A stretch of 64,000 nucleotides of DNA, taken from contig NBIV01000022.1 of NCBI GenBank assembly GCA_003194525.1, positions 186,001-250,000 on the forward strand, given 5' to 3'. This document shows positions 11,576 through 22,900 of this stretch, in pieces. Each line of letters opens with the position of its first letter. Within the stretch, counting starts at the first letter, position 1. The DNA is from Gracilariopsis chorda. Taxonomy: Eukaryota > Rhodophyta > Florideophyceae > Gracilariales > Gracilariaceae. Made by a program: the position numbers and the translations under genes. The notes below the pieces were generated by a model that saw only the letters and a list, made by a program, of their open reading frames with translations, was not told the origin of the DNA and made no database searches.

Positions 11576-12289
11576 ATTGTGCGCCATGATCACGGCGCAT
11601 GTGATCCATAACTACTGCATGTGATGAGACACATACGTGTCAAATTGATATTGACTATTGTAATTGAACGCAGGCGCGCGACCAAATCGAACGTAGTACA
11701 CATAGATAGCTGACAAAGGTGAAAGGTCAGAACAGAGATGTATACGGAGAAAGAATGGGCGCGTGCGAGTAGATGCTGAGAGTAAACGAAGGAGAGGGCC
11801 AAGGACGAAGAGGGCGGACTCCGGGCAATTGTGCTTGCTGTTGTATTCCCAGGTTACATTGTAGTCCCGGTAATTGAGATGGAATCTAATCAACCCACAC
11901 TGCATCGTTAGGACCTTTGAGGATATTAAAAGCATGAAATCGTATGCTTGAAAAGCAGATTTTCGCAAATCTTAGTCATGTTTTGGCCAGTTTATGAGAA
12001 TTGGCTTCACTGAAAGGGGGTGCCAGCAAGATTTGGGGTTATACATCGCATTTTGAGTACAATTTGTTTTAAAATTTTTGAAAATGATCCACTTATTCGT
12101 ACTTTATGATACTTCGCAATAATATCCAATGTGATTGGGTAATTAAGCATTCAAAGTACTACATACCCGCAAATTAAGCCGTAGGGAAGGGTAAACTGCC
12201 CTTCTTCCACAGCGATGCTCCCCACCTCAAACCACTGTGCTCCGCTTTCCAAACCTTTCTTCCGCCTCATCCCGTAGCTGCCCGTCCAC
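11576..12289. other. No gene seen; upstream region of the first paralogue
   Basis: AT-rich in 12040-12130. A 6-bp stem GAAGGG/CCCTTC with a 7-nt loop lies near 12183-12203, about 90 bp before the start codon of the next gene. A minus-strand open frame at 11612-11968 shows no recognisable pattern. Confidence 0.4.
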
Positions 12290-13882
12290 ATGCCCAACGC
12301 CCACCTCTCCCCTGCCGAAGCCCATTGCGACGTTGCCACAGAGCTTCGACAAGCCCTCAAATTCGCACGCGCAAACAAACTCGTAGCCGAATGGCTCTTC
12401 GCCAGTCAACAAGCCCCCTTCCATACCACCGCCCACATTCTTCATCCCTCCGCATTTACCCAGTCCCACGCCTCCGTCTGGACTCAAACCTTTGATCTTT
12501 TGCATTCCTATCCCGATAGTGCCTCCCCCGTTCCGTATCTCACAGCAACCTCCTCCACAACCCTATACGTCCCAGTTCAAACCCTAGAGAGCCTCCTTCT
12601 GGGATACACCTTCACCGCCGTCATCTCTGAAACTGAACTACCCATCGAAGCCATTTCTGAGAAGACTCTTCGAAAAGGGCGCTTTGCCTATAACCCCATA
12701 TCCAAATCGCTTATACTCTATATCAACTTCACTGAAGCAGTTGACAGCCTCATATCCATTACCAATCCCTTACCATGCGTCCGAAAAATGTGCTGCTTTA
12801 TCGTACCGCATCGACCTACACATCCCTACGTCTTTCCATCCACTGTCATTTCATGTATGCTATTCACAGGAGATCAACAATACAAACACGCCCTTAATTT
12901 GAACATCTCCTCAATCATCCCAGTCGACCACTCTGGAGTCACACCGAATACCAATCACCCTGCATCTGCTGATCCGTCTTCCTCATCCGAATCACTGCGC
13001 ATTGACTCTTCCTCGTGGAAACATTTCTTGGCCTCCAGGGGACCCTCTGGATACGTTAGTGGTGTCTGGGATCAACATGCTATTCAGCACTTGCCACGTT
13101 GTGTTCTCGATGACCTTACTCTTCCTCCAACCTCTGACCGAAACTCGTCTTTTCGGACAGAACACTTTTATCATCCATCTACCTCATGGCTCCCACTACA
13201 TGAAGTGCATCTCCTCATGCGTATGAACCTCAGGCGTAGCTTGCGGCCGAAGGGCTCAGTTCTGTTTGACATGCGTTCCATAAACTCTTCCAGAAAACCG
13301 GATCTTTCCAACTCTGAAAAACCTCCGTCTACTCCGAAGGACAAAGATCATGCAATATCAGAGACGAGCATTGCTGACTACAATTTTTCCTGGCATTTGG
13401 ATAGCGATCAAAACGCGACGAGTGATGCCGATGATGACGTGGATGACGTTGAACGAGATATGCAGAATACTTCTGCCATCCTGAACATGTTAGAAGGCTC
13501 GTTTACATCGTTCAACGCTGTTCGTCAGGTGTTTGATACCTCCACTTCTCACCGGATCAAAACGGAGATATACCACGTCAAGTCCACAACACAGCGTAGT
13601 CGGAGTGAGGAACTGCATCGCTATAGGCAGACCGCTGCGAGTGTATATTACAACACTGTGTTGTGGCATTCGAAGAAGTATCCCTCCTTTAACAAGCAGG
13701 AGCTCGATGTTTCCCGGTGGCTTTTTGCCGTTGAAATGAAAAGTCCCACAAAAGAAACTCCGAAGTGCCGTGAGAGCAGGCATGGTGCGAGAGTTTCAAG
13801 CGAAACCTCCCTCTCCAGCTCGTTGCCCATGTCCATGGAAGAGAATACTCCGTTCCTTGGCCGTCCCAAAAAGGTAGCTTGA
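12290..13882 (+). CDS. Paralogue 1 of an unrecognised three-gene family
   Basis: 530 residues from the ATG at 12290, one exon. I do not recognise the family. The N-terminal domain shares spaced landmarks with the two minus-strand neighbours: VAEWLF at 32-37, FH at 44-45, YVPV at 93-96, LLGYT at 103-107, GRFAYN near 130 and GSFTSF near 403. The region before the last landmark is strongly acidic (DADDDVDDVERD). No bZIP, transmembrane segment or signal peptide is seen. The C-terminal 60 residues are Ser- and Arg-rich and end GRPKKVA, which could act as a nuclear localisation signal. Because a paralogue carries a bZIP, a nuclear regulatory role is a reasonable inference, not shown. A perfect 8-bp inverted repeat overlaps the stop codon. 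Confidence 0.8.
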   Translation: MPNAHLSPAEAHCDVATELRQALKFARANKLVAEWLFASQQAPFHTTAHILHPSAFTQSHASVWTQTFDLLHSYPDSASPVPYLTATSSTTLYVPVQTLESLLLGYTFTAVISETELPIEAISEKTLRKGRFAYNPISKSLILYINFTEAVDSLISITNPLPCVRKMCCFIVPHRPTHPYVFPSTVISCMLFTGDQQYKHALNLNISSIIPVDHSGVTPNTNHPASADPSSSSESLRIDSSSWKHFLASRGPSGYVSGVWDQHAIQHLPRCVLDDLTLPPTSDRNSSFRTEHFYHPSTSWLPLHEVHLLMRMNLRRSLRPKGSVLFDMRSINSSRKPDLSNSEKPPSTPKDKDHAISETSIADYNFSWHLDSDQNATSDADDDVDDVERDMQNTSAILNMLEGSFTSFNAVRQVFDTSTSHRIKTEIYHVKSTTQRSRSEELHRYRQTAASVYYNTVLWHSKKYPSFNKQELDVSRWLFAVEMKSPTKETPKCRESRHGARVSSETSLSSSLPMSMEENTPFLGRPKKVA

Positions 13883-13889
13883 GCTACCT
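13872..13889. repeat. Perfect inverted repeat across the stop codon
   Basis: AGGTAGCT-TG-AGCTACCT has 8-bp arms and a 2-nt centre. It spans the last sense codons and the TGA. It could be a terminator-like or protein-binding palindrome; the role is unknown. Confidence 0.5.
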
Positions 13890-15246
13890 ACCTTAAGAGA
13901 AGAATATCTCTTTCGACGCGTATAACGCAAAACAATTATCGCACACTTAGTGGATGAAAGCGAACATTTTTGGCATTCTTCTTTACGTAACTGCTGATGG
14001 AACCTTTGATTGGCTCTTCGTCAGCTTTCGAATCCGTGTGTCCTCTTCGATTTTGTGCGCAGGCATCAGGCACATGATGACAAGCATCCAAGTGTACAAT
14101 GCACTTTGAGAGGCTCCCGTGGATCGTTCGGTAGGAACTGTTTCGAGTGTAGACTGCTCGAGAATTCATTTTCACCCGCCAGGTCGGAACAGATTATCAT
14201 GAGTTTGTCGACTTTATTCTCAGCTATTGGCAGTCCAATGTACCTGACAATTGATCGGTTTGAGGAGTGAACTCTGCCACGTCACAACTATGGGCCTGCA
14301 TGTCGCGTATGTTCGCTGCTCTTTGAATCCTGCACAAACCAGCTTCTGCAGCTACGTGGCTCTAGTTGTGTAGCGTGCACATACAACCTTGTGCTTGTTT
14401 GGAACGATAGCAAGAACAGCAAAAAGGTGGAACCAGAATCACTAAAGCGGTTTCACTAATGGAGATCTCTTCTGAAAACCGAGCCCTGGCAGTTGTATAC
14501 CTGGATAAGTCAGGCAGGAACTCGCTCAATTTGTGGCTTCTGTAGTCTCCGTATACTGTCAGGTTCGGGTGCTGAACGTGTTTGCCTAATCGTGCTGAAT
14601 GTTTTCTGTGCATGACGTCCTGTTTCGATGTCATGGTGCAACTTTATTGCATGAAGTAAATCCCTGTTCGGATGAAAACAACGTTTGCCCAAGTTGAATG
14701 GTGGACGCCAAGGTCCTTGATACCGATTGGTCAAAGGATGAGGTCTTTACTCCGGCGCAGTAGGGGAATTATGTTTATGAGCTGCTTTGTTTTTTCAGTA
14801 GTAGCAGAATCGCTTGTGACCAACGCGCAAAGAACGTCTTTCGCTCGGCAGATGTGACTAACATCGCGAAATCGATAATGTCAAGCAGTACAGTAGCTGC
14901 ACTGGATTTCGGAACCTGAATGTCTTTGAAGTGTAGCAACAGAAAACCTCTCACATGATCCAAGAAGTGGAGAAGGAAGTACGATGCTCTGCTGAGCACC
15001 AGCGAGTTCCTCTTGAAGAAAAGAAGTCATTTTCCCAGTAGCTTTAGAACCGAAATAGAGCATCAGAACGGAACCATGGGAGTGCGTAAGCTACAAGACA
15101 TACGATAAGAAACAAAGGAGTTTAAAGGGAGATTGCCGTGAACGTTTGCAGGTACCACTGTAGAGCCAGAAAGCTTAGGGGTTCTGCTTCATACAGCACA
15201 ACGTTTTCCGGTGATGTGCATATGAACGACATACGAAGATTCGTGA
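13890..15246. other. No gene seen between the tails of two convergent paralogues
   Basis: This is 1.36 kb between two stop codons. Short minus-strand frames at 13936-14175 and 14362-14734 have mixed composition and no family pattern. It may hold long 3' UTRs or decayed mobile DNA. Confidence 0.4.
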
Positions 15247-16752
15247 CTAGTTAAGAAAGCGCCCTTCGTTATTTGATTCAGCGCTTGACGTATTGAATAA
15301 TGCGTTAGTCCTGTTAGATATGATGTGGCGTAGGACGTCGTTCTCTTCCACGAGTTGAGCTCGACGTGTCTCCAACTCATGCACTCGTTTCTTGAGGGAG
15401 TTCAGCGTTTGCATGCTTCGATTCCAGTTTTGCTTCCGTCTTTCGTTGCTTCTTGCTGCCGACATTCGATTTCGTCTTCGACGCGCCTCCAACATTCGCT
15501 CTCTCGCCTGCTGAGCTGCTGTATTCGACTGCATGGTTTGCCTGTCGGTATTCGAGACAGGTAGAGGTTTTGGCGCAATCGTTGTTGGTCGCGTTGCCGA
15601 ATGACCCATGGGTTGGTCTTCTTGGGGCATCGGCAGTAAGGCCTGTGGGTTAGAGGGTAATACAAAAGGTAGATATCTTTCGTCTGTTACAACGGGGGCG
15701 GTAGCGGCAAAGTACTCAGTGACTGCACGTCGTCGCAACAGGTTTGCGTCGAAAGCAGAAGCTGTTGAGATATCAACAACTGTACGCTGAGGAAGTTCAA
15801 AGTCCTTCGTAAACGACATGTGTGCTGATTCGGAAGTAGAAAATCTTCCGCATATAGCTCGTTCTATGTCGTGAATGGATTCCGAAAGGGCGTCGAAATT
15901 GAAAGCGCCGGAGGAAGTGTCTGCATTGCCGGGTGTAGCGGGGATTCCTACATTATCTGCAGGTCTTGAAGATTCATCTATGATCCACGGAAGCTGCGAG
16001 GGTAAATCTATTTCGGCGGCTAGGAGCAAATCAGTTTCTTCACCTGACGAGCGCTCTGTATCGAAGGGAACGGGAATTTTGAGCAATTCTTCAACTGAGT
16101 CTGGGAGAGATTGCAGATGATTGGGTTGATGAGGTTGCGAGTTCAAAAGACTCGCAGAGAAGGAATTACCTTGGCGCTTACCAACTTGTACAGAGATGGC
16201 TTGATTGGGCAGGTTGTTGAAACTGTAATGCCCATTGGGACAAAGAACGAGATACTGGTACGCATCGTCGGACCCCGGAGCAATTGCCATGAGTGCAGTT
16301 GCCTGTGGTGTATAACTATGAAGAACAAGGACGACTTCATCCACACGGGAATCAAAGGCATATCTGCCAGTATTGAGCTGGCCCGTTCGGCCTTGTGACA
16401 CTGTGTAGCCCACTGTGACAGAGCCTATGGAAGCCACTGGTAATAAGAGCAAGTTGGATGCGAGATGTCGGGAGTGAGTGGCATGTTGAAAGATATGCAT
16501 CACGGACACTGCATAACCTTTGTCAAAAGTGGAGAGAGGAAGAGCAATGTTGCCGTGAAACTTGGCATCCGGATCCGAAAAAAGCCATTCCGCTACCCAT
16601 CGATGCTGCGATGCAAGCTGCAACGTACGGGAAAGCACACACCGATTCGTATGAGCTCGCAAGTCCTCGACGGGATCAGTAAGCTGCGCCTCAGCAAAGA
16701 AAGAGGAAGGCAGCGCAGAAGAGGGGCGGGTGGAAACTGGCGCAGCAGACAT
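15247..16752 (-). CDS. Paralogue 2: family domain plus C-terminal bZIP
   Basis: 501 residues from the ATG at 16750-16752, one exon. The N-terminal half carries the same landmarks as its neighbours: WVAEWLF at 52-58, FH at 65-66, LLLPV near 102-106, VGYT at 114-117, GRYAFD near 130 and ICGRFSTS near 305. The C-terminus is a bZIP: basic region RRRRNRMSAARSNERRKQN (about 424-442) and leucines at 453, 460, 467 and 474, with Asn at an a-position (VEENDVL), typical of dimerising zippers. The register from the invariant Asn428 is canonical, but the residue eight further on, normally Arg, is Asn436 (codon 15445-15447), and the first zipper d-position is Ser. It is therefore a likely transcription factor with altered DNA contact. 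A Ser/Asp/Glu-rich linker between the two halves could serve activation. Confidence 0.85.
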   Translation of the reverse strand: MSAAPVSTRPSSALPSSFFAEAQLTDPVEDLRAHTNRCVLSRTLQLASQHRWVAEWLFSDPDAKFHGNIALPLSTFDKGYAVSVMHIFQHATHSRHLASNLLLLPVASIGSVTVGYTVSQGRTGQLNTGRYAFDSRVDEVVLVLHSYTPQATALMAIAPGSDDAYQYLVLCPNGHYSFNNLPNQAISVQVGKRQGNSFSASLLNSQPHQPNHLQSLPDSVEELLKIPVPFDTERSSGEETDLLLAAEIDLPSQLPWIIDESSRPADNVGIPATPGNADTSSGAFNFDALSESIHDIERAICGRFSTSESAHMSFTKDFELPQRTVVDISTASAFDANLLRRRAVTEYFAATAPVVTDERYLPFVLPSNPQALLPMPQEDQPMGHSATRPTTIAPKPLPVSNTDRQTMQSNTAAQQARERMLEARRRRNRMSAARSNERRKQNWNRSMQTLNSLKKRVHELETRRAQLVEENDVLRHIISNRTNALFNTSSAESNNEGRFLN

Positions 16753-17395
16753 GAGGGCTGAAGGTGCGGGATTGCAAAGAGCAATAATGGCGGGGAATCA
16801 GAATTGGTTTCTTCGGGGAATGCAGAATCGTCTCGGGACAGGAGCAACCGCGCTGGGTAAGAGGAACAAATACGGCGTAGAGCGCCAGGGAGATTGAAAT
16901 GCGCTGGGCTCGCGCCGGTAGGGATTTGTACCGAAGGTTTCGCGGTGAGGGCGACGCATCGCAGCGGCAGCGAGGCCAAACTCAGCCATGAGGAAGCATC
17001 GAAGGCTGTGCTGCTCGTAAGATGAACAGCTTGCGTGAAGTCTCGAATAGCGGAATCACGGCGCTAGACCTCCGCACCGTGGCAAGTACCCCAGTGAAAT
17101 GGCAACTCTTTATCACGTTATTGGTCACTTGCCGTTTCATACATACGGCCAATCACAACGCGTGTCGTGTTCACCCGGAGGCCCAATCTGGGCCCACTCA
17201 GGCCGAAAACTAAACTCACAAGGTTCGATACCCAAGGGTGAACGGTACCGCCCGTTTCGCTGATACGCTGCACGTAGATACCACCGTATCCGTCGTGGCG
17301 AGTATGTGGTGTATATGTGCGTTGTCATAGGGGTCACTGCCATAGTTCACACCGGACTTGTGGCCTAGTGGTTTTTGTCATCACAGAGTAGAAGG
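16753..17395. other. Intergenic: promoter side of the bZIP gene
   Basis: 643 bp between two same-strand paralogues. It contains CCAAT at about 17147 on the plus strand. No reading frame with family resemblance was seen; overlapping frames at 16593-16979 are shadows. Confidence 0.4.
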
Positions 17396-18487
17396 CTATC
17401 CGTGCTGCTGAAATCCGAAAAAGGGGTGATTTGGATCTGAAGTGGGATCCGAAGAGGAAGACGCTTCGCCGGACGGTGCAGAAGTAGATGAGGCTGCGCT
17501 CAAGTTCATCACAGTATTTGCTCGATTAACAGCAGACATATACGAGTAGTACGCACGCGTAGCCATTTCCCTGAACACTCTCATCCCCACAGCGTCCTTC
17601 ACGTCGAAGTCCGCTTCCATAGTTCCCGTGCGTCTGTTCATGACTTCGCCACTCTGGCCGTCCATGTCATCTCGACGCATGTTCGCACACGTAAAACGAC
17701 CCTTTAACATTCGTTCCAATCTTGCTAGCGCTTCGATGACCCACCTCCATTCACCAGTACCTTGTGCTCCTACGGCAAATTGATACTTAGGGTTGGAGTT
17801 GACGCGCGTCTCGACGCCATTTGTTAGAGATAGAACACATTGGGGAAGGCGGGTCTTATCGTACTGGCCAGGAGGAATGACATATAAACTCCGCTCTCGT
17901 TGCGTCCCGCCTCGTATTGATATGACGCCCGTACACCGAGCAGCGATGTGGTGTGCAACTATAAGTAAATCATTGTAGCGTACATCGAAGCAAAAGCGTC
18001 CAACGTAGTGCGGAAGAAACGCATTTGAAGGACACCCGTACGGACAAACGTCGCGGTCAGAAGTGTTCTCTGATGCACCACCAAAGCTATAGCCAAGCAA
18101 CTTTGTGCCCACCACTCTGACTGGCACAAGTAGAAGATCCTTCCCAGCTTGCGCAGCGTCGTCAGGGCAACATGAGGGCGTATCCTTGGGAAAACCTTGA
18201 GCGTTCACTCGCTGTTGCGCATTAACAGCTATTGAGTTGTCAAACGCGCGCGACGGGATGGCTGCGTTGTGATGGAACGTATGCCTCGCATTTGCTAGTA
18301 ACCATGAAGCCACAAGGGGGTCTTCGACCACGCGAAATGATGCTATGAGACTGCGAACGTTCGCGCAGGTGAGTTTCGCCTCTGTGTCTGACAGCGGTGG
18401 CTTCTGAGCGGCATTCGACAGATTGGCGTGCGGGCGCTTTGCAGACATTGCGATGGCAGGTGGCACTGAACTGCTGTGAACTTGCAT
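17396..18487 (-). CDS. Paralogue 3 of the unrecognised family, no bZIP
   Basis: 363 residues from the ATG at 18485-18487, one exon; a second in-frame ATG at residue 14 (MSAKRPH) starts more like paralogue 2 and may be the real start. Landmarks: VASWLL at 59-64, FH at 71-72, LLLVPV at 118-123, LLGYS at 130-134, GRFCFDV near 168 and MLKGRFTCAN near 275. It ends soon after the last landmark (FFGFQQHG), so it consists of the shared domain alone. A Cys-containing insertion (SCCPDDAAQ near 105, CPYGCPS near 150) is absent from the other two. It might heterodimerise with, or modulate, paralogue 2; this is inferred only from shared domain and proximity. Confidence 0.8.
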   Translation of the reverse strand: MQVHSSSVPPAIAMSAKRPHANLSNAAQKPPLSDTEAKLTCANVRSLIASFRVVEDPLVASWLLANARHTFHHNAAIPSRAFDNSIAVNAQQRVNAQGFPKDTPSCCPDDAAQAGKDLLLVPVRVVGTKLLGYSFGGASENTSDRDVCPYGCPSNAFLPHYVGRFCFDVRYNDLLIVAHHIAARCTGVISIRGGTQRERSLYVIPPGQYDKTRLPQCVLSLTNGVETRVNSNPKYQFAVGAQGTGEWRWVIEALARLERMLKGRFTCANMRRDDMDGQSGEVMNRRTGTMEADFDVKDAVGMRVFREMATRAYYSYMSAVNRANTVMNLSAASSTSAPSGEASSSSDPTSDPNHPFFGFQQHG

Positions 18488-19974
18488 CGTTGGTTTGGGG
18501 CGTTGGCGAGGCTACGCGTGGTTTTATACTGCTCAGAAAGGAGTGAGGATAGAAGCGCCGGGATGTTCCAGACGCGACGAAGCGTAGCGGTGACGTGCAG
18601 AACGGGACGAATGACAAAGTTGGAAGCCGAAAGAAGGTTGACCGGGGCAACGCGTATCTAGCCGGGTTACAGCGCGCTTTCTGCACTTTCATAGTGCGGC
18701 CGTCGCACGTGGCAAAAGCTTGATGCCCTTGTAGATCTCTTGCTGCGCTTTCCAGCAGCGTACTGTACTCGCGGAAACACTTTTCGGGAGCAATTATGAT
18801 TGGATTGAGCTGGGCGTTAGCACTGGTGGCAGTTCTTAACGGGCTGTTGTGGTTCCTCACGGCCGTTGTGTCCACATCGTCGAAACCACTTCTCGTCATC
18901 GTCGGTTTTGCTCGAACCCCCACGCTGTTATCACGTGCTATTTCTGCAACTTTCGACGCGTTTCTGTCATCGATCGATCAAAGCTAACCCTTTATCCGTG
19001 CAGAACTGGAAGGCATCTAGGAGTATCTTTATAACCTTGATCCCCGTGATCCAAGTGCGAGTGTGCTCATTTGTTGTGCCGAAATCGCGGCACAGCATTG
19101 CACTTCTCCATCGAATGCTCCTCACCATGGATGATCCCATTGTCATCCTCGATTTTTGCACTCCTGAACCGGCGTTTACGCCACTTATACCCGATCTCCA
19201 ATCACATTTGTTGTTGTGGTGGTTCTACGAAACAATGTCTCACTCATTTTGCGGCATAGCACACCCCGGCGTGATACATGCACTCCGAACAACACCTTAA
19301 TATCATGTTCCACTGCGACACAGCTCACCACCAGAAAGCTCTCGTAGCAAACGCTATGGTATGAGACGGGCCCGTAATCCCGGGTTTCGCAGACTCCATT
19401 TGATTACTTCAGTTTCAACACAGCCCCGGATTGCCTGTCACCAAGCTCCTGTGCAGCAATCGCGTGCGGCATGCGGCATGAATCGTGGTAAGGGTTAACG
19501 TTGTAACCCTTTATTTAACTTCACTTCATTCTGGAAATTAGCTTTGCCATAGTCCTGCAGTTAAAGCTCTTTACATATGCGAATGCTGGATATAACCTGT
19601 CCGATTGTAGTGTCAGCGAGCTGCAGATCGAAGACACTATCAGTACTTCAAGACCTCCAGCCATGTGCCCTGGGCAAGGACATGAGCGGCCACAGCTCAG
19701 CTGGTAACCACCGTGAGTACTTTTTACAGAAGATCGTGAAGTGGGGATCGAGTCCTGCCACGACCACCCCCCCCCAGTTCACTACACCCATGAACGCCTG
19801 CTTGATTCTCCCATCAAATCATACAGTTATCTGTCAATTTGTACGGCTCCTTTGAACATCAACAATGACCCATGGAACGATAATTAAGTGCAATTTAGTT
19901 ATGTTATAACTTCATTGTCGACCTGTGCCAGAACATATATCTCTCTAGAGCAAAGCCCTAACCTCTTCAGAATA
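18488..19974. other. Intergenic; one tRNA-like stretch, no protein gene supported
   Basis: Open frames at 18240-18923 and 18866-19300 have mixed composition and no family pattern. A run of about 10 C lies at about 19766-19776. The tRNA-like element is listed separately. Confidence 0.4.
19686..19766 (+). pseudogene. tRNA-like or tRNA-derived (SINE-like) sequence
   Basis: An A-box-like CAGCTCAGCTGG (19693-19704; 11 of 12 to TRGCNNAGYNGG) and a B-box-like GGATCGAGTCC (19745-19755; 10 of 11 to GGTTCGANNCC) lie about 41 nt apart in the right order. However, the acceptor arms do not pair and the T stem pairs poorly, so this is not a working tRNA as read. A tRNA pseudogene or a SINE head is likelier. 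Confidence 0.35.
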
Positions 19975-22900
19975 CTACACGAGGTTATCACCGTCACGGA
20001 TATAAGCACTGCGCCCCCCAGGTTGTTGTTCGCTACAACTTTGACGCATGTAGTCCTTGATTGCCTTGAACAGAATCATTGCGTTAGTATTTCCAGCCTC
20101 CTTCCTGTTTTCAATGGAGCGTTTTACCAGTTCGAAGTCTTCTGACGAAGCTTCCACCGATTCATCACTCTCCGCCGCCCTCGCTTGACTTTGTGCTTCT
20201 TCTGTTAACTTTTCTACTCTTAAGTATAGTTTTAATGCGAAGTTGATGTCCAGTGGAGCATATATCAACGCAAGTTCATTCATAGCCTTCAAATCACAAT
20301 TTGCCATAATAGCGCTTTCGTATAGTATGATTGCAGCTGAAAGCTCTTCAACAGACTTTCCCCATGTTGATAGATTATCTGCTAGATCCCTCATCATAGC
20401 TCCGCTTCTCTTCATTCTGACCAGTTTCAGGTGCAAGCTTGCGAGCCTTCTCATCCGCTCCATTTCTTTCGCATTGTCTGTACTGTTCCAAATTCTTTTA
20501 GCCGTCTTTGTCTTATTACGCCGGTCTTCCAGGGTGACAACGATGTGCCGAGCATCGATGTCCCTCCATATCATTCTTATTGCCTTCAAAGCCCGGGCTA
20601 CGTCCACATCCGCCCTTTCGTTAAGCACGTCCCCGTGATTGACCCCATAGTCCAAAATAGTATCAACAAACATCTCCACAGTCTCAATACGATGTCCAAG
20701 TACAATTGCCCGCTCCATCAATTGAAGTGCGTGTGTACGGTTCTTACGATACTCGTCTGTTCCGGTTAGCAGATCCTTGGCAAGATCGTGCATGGCCGAC
20801 GGATCCTGTTCTTTAACCCTGTCCAGGAGGTTTAGGTCACTGGCTTCGGTTTCTTTCTTGGTCTCAAAACCAGGATATCCAGGAGCTTCTTGTGATCTTC
20901 GCGGTGCAGCAACAAACATTGCACCCGCTTCAGAAAAACGGTTTAGCTTCTCAAAGAGGTCAGGACTTAATGAATGTGCTGGTGAAGGTGCAGGAGATTC
21001 TGCTGGTGATGGACCAGGAGAGTCTACTGGTGATTCAGATGGTGAGGGCGGAGGAGATAACTTAGGATGCTTCCTCTGCATGATATCATCTTCGTATATC
21101 ATACTTCCTACGCCTAACTTCTTGTTCTTGCTCTCTGTGGTGTCAGGGATACGCACAGAGCCAGGCGTACGAGGTGGGGTCGGCACTTTTTGAGGGAGTA
21201 AAGGCCCCAGACGGCTGGGAGAACCTTTCGGCACTCTCGTCCCAAGAACGCTTGGACCCAATTTGAGCAGGGCATCCAGAAAGACTGAAGCATCACTTAA
21301 TGCCGGTATACTTGCTTTGTAGTACACATCAGCCGGAGGAAATCGTGTTGACCTTACCCCACTTGATGAACGAGACTTGATGTCTCGACCAGAGCTGCTC
21401 TCCGACGGCATGGTATCTCCCACAATGATAAGGGAAGACTGCTTGAGTTCAAAGAAAGTCATTCCCGCCCTAAACGGCCACCAACCTTCCCATACTAGAA
21501 CCTTGCGGCCCATTTCAGGACTTCCAATTGGTATCGACGTTACGCCATGAGAAATCTTCTTATCGGTGCGGTGCGCACTTACGAACGACATGTAATGGTC
21601 CACCTGCCATTCTCTCTTGCCCATAAAATGGCCTTCCAACGCATCCCTCCAGTCCTGCCATCTGAAGACCGGATACGACGCATCGGGCACCACACTTCCG
21701 TTTTCTGCAACAAGTTTTAGATACAATGATTTCCTGACTTGGTTCATCTTGACGTGTATGCTCAAATCCTGTGGGCCGCCAACTGGGCGAATATAGAAAA
21801 GGATATGCTCCATACTGTTGTCTTTGAGGATGGCAGGATCACTAGATCGCTCGATTCGAATACCGGGAAATCCCAACAGCAATAGCATCATGGCTTCTAT
21901 CCGACTTTGAACTTCAACGTAAGGTTCTCTTTGATTATGTTGCAAAGCTGTATGCACTCCGTTCTGGCACTCCCACAACAGCCGTTCCTGGACTGCTGAA
22001 TCGAAAAAGTGGAGCTCTCTAGACGCCGATTCCCGTGCCACAGTCGTTAAACACGACCAGAGTTGGTTCGAGGTGGAAATCTCTACTGCTGCAGAAGATA
22101 CTCGTGGATACCATCTTCCGTCATCTCTGTCTTCTTCGAGATAACAGAAATCCGCAATTTCTGAACGAACACTCTCTACAACGCACCCCATGAAGGTCAA
22201 TCCCTGCTCAAGATGGGCGTGTCGTGTGTTGTAGTCTGCAAGCTGATATCGTAACCGACGTCGTTCTAACCCGCGATAAGCGTCGAAAACATGCTGGCTA
22301 TGCTTCAAGGAGTTACAAAAATTGCCTTCGTCTTTGTCCTCAGCGTTGTTCTCATCCTTATTTGCATCGTCATTGCGCCAATTACTTGTCTCGGGTATCT
22401 CGTTATTCAGATGCGGTTCGCTTTGATTCTCGAACAGAAATTCGAATTGGGCACCATTTGAGAGGGCAAGCCAGTTGTCGATGCGGGCGCTAACCTGCAA
22501 TATCCCTCGATTGTCCCAAAGATATCTCCCGTAACCCCGCTTCATAAATGGGAATCCACATTGAGAAAGAGTTGGAGGTTCATCAAACCCCAACTGATCT
22601 TGAAGGATTCGAACTGGTGCATCCGATGGCTTCAAATTCTGGCGAGGGGTGGGACGGCTGAAGTCAGAGGCAGAAGAGCGAACCGGGGAAGAGCTTGGTA
22701 GATGTGGATTATAACCGCACCATTTAGAGATGCCAATAAATACTGCAAACCATTCCATTTGATACGGATCAAGGTCTTCAACAAAGTCGTACAAGTATGA
22801 TGGCATCTCGGCAACAGCTTCTTTGATTAGGGGCCTGTACAAACCGTGCGATGGGAGCGGGTCGCTCCTCTTCTTCAGCACGGGCCAATTGTACGGGAGC

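Noticed and set aside
11612-11968. 118-codon minus-strand gene
   Set aside because: No family pattern, and other frames in the region are equally open; treated as non-coding.
18240-18923. 227-codon minus-strand gene upstream of paralogue 3
   Set aside because: It overlaps the paralogue 3 start in another frame and shows no family pattern; probably a shadow plus promoter sequence.
19686-19766. A functional or permuted tRNA gene
   Set aside because: Acceptor and T stems do not pair in any arrangement tried; listed only as tRNA-derived.
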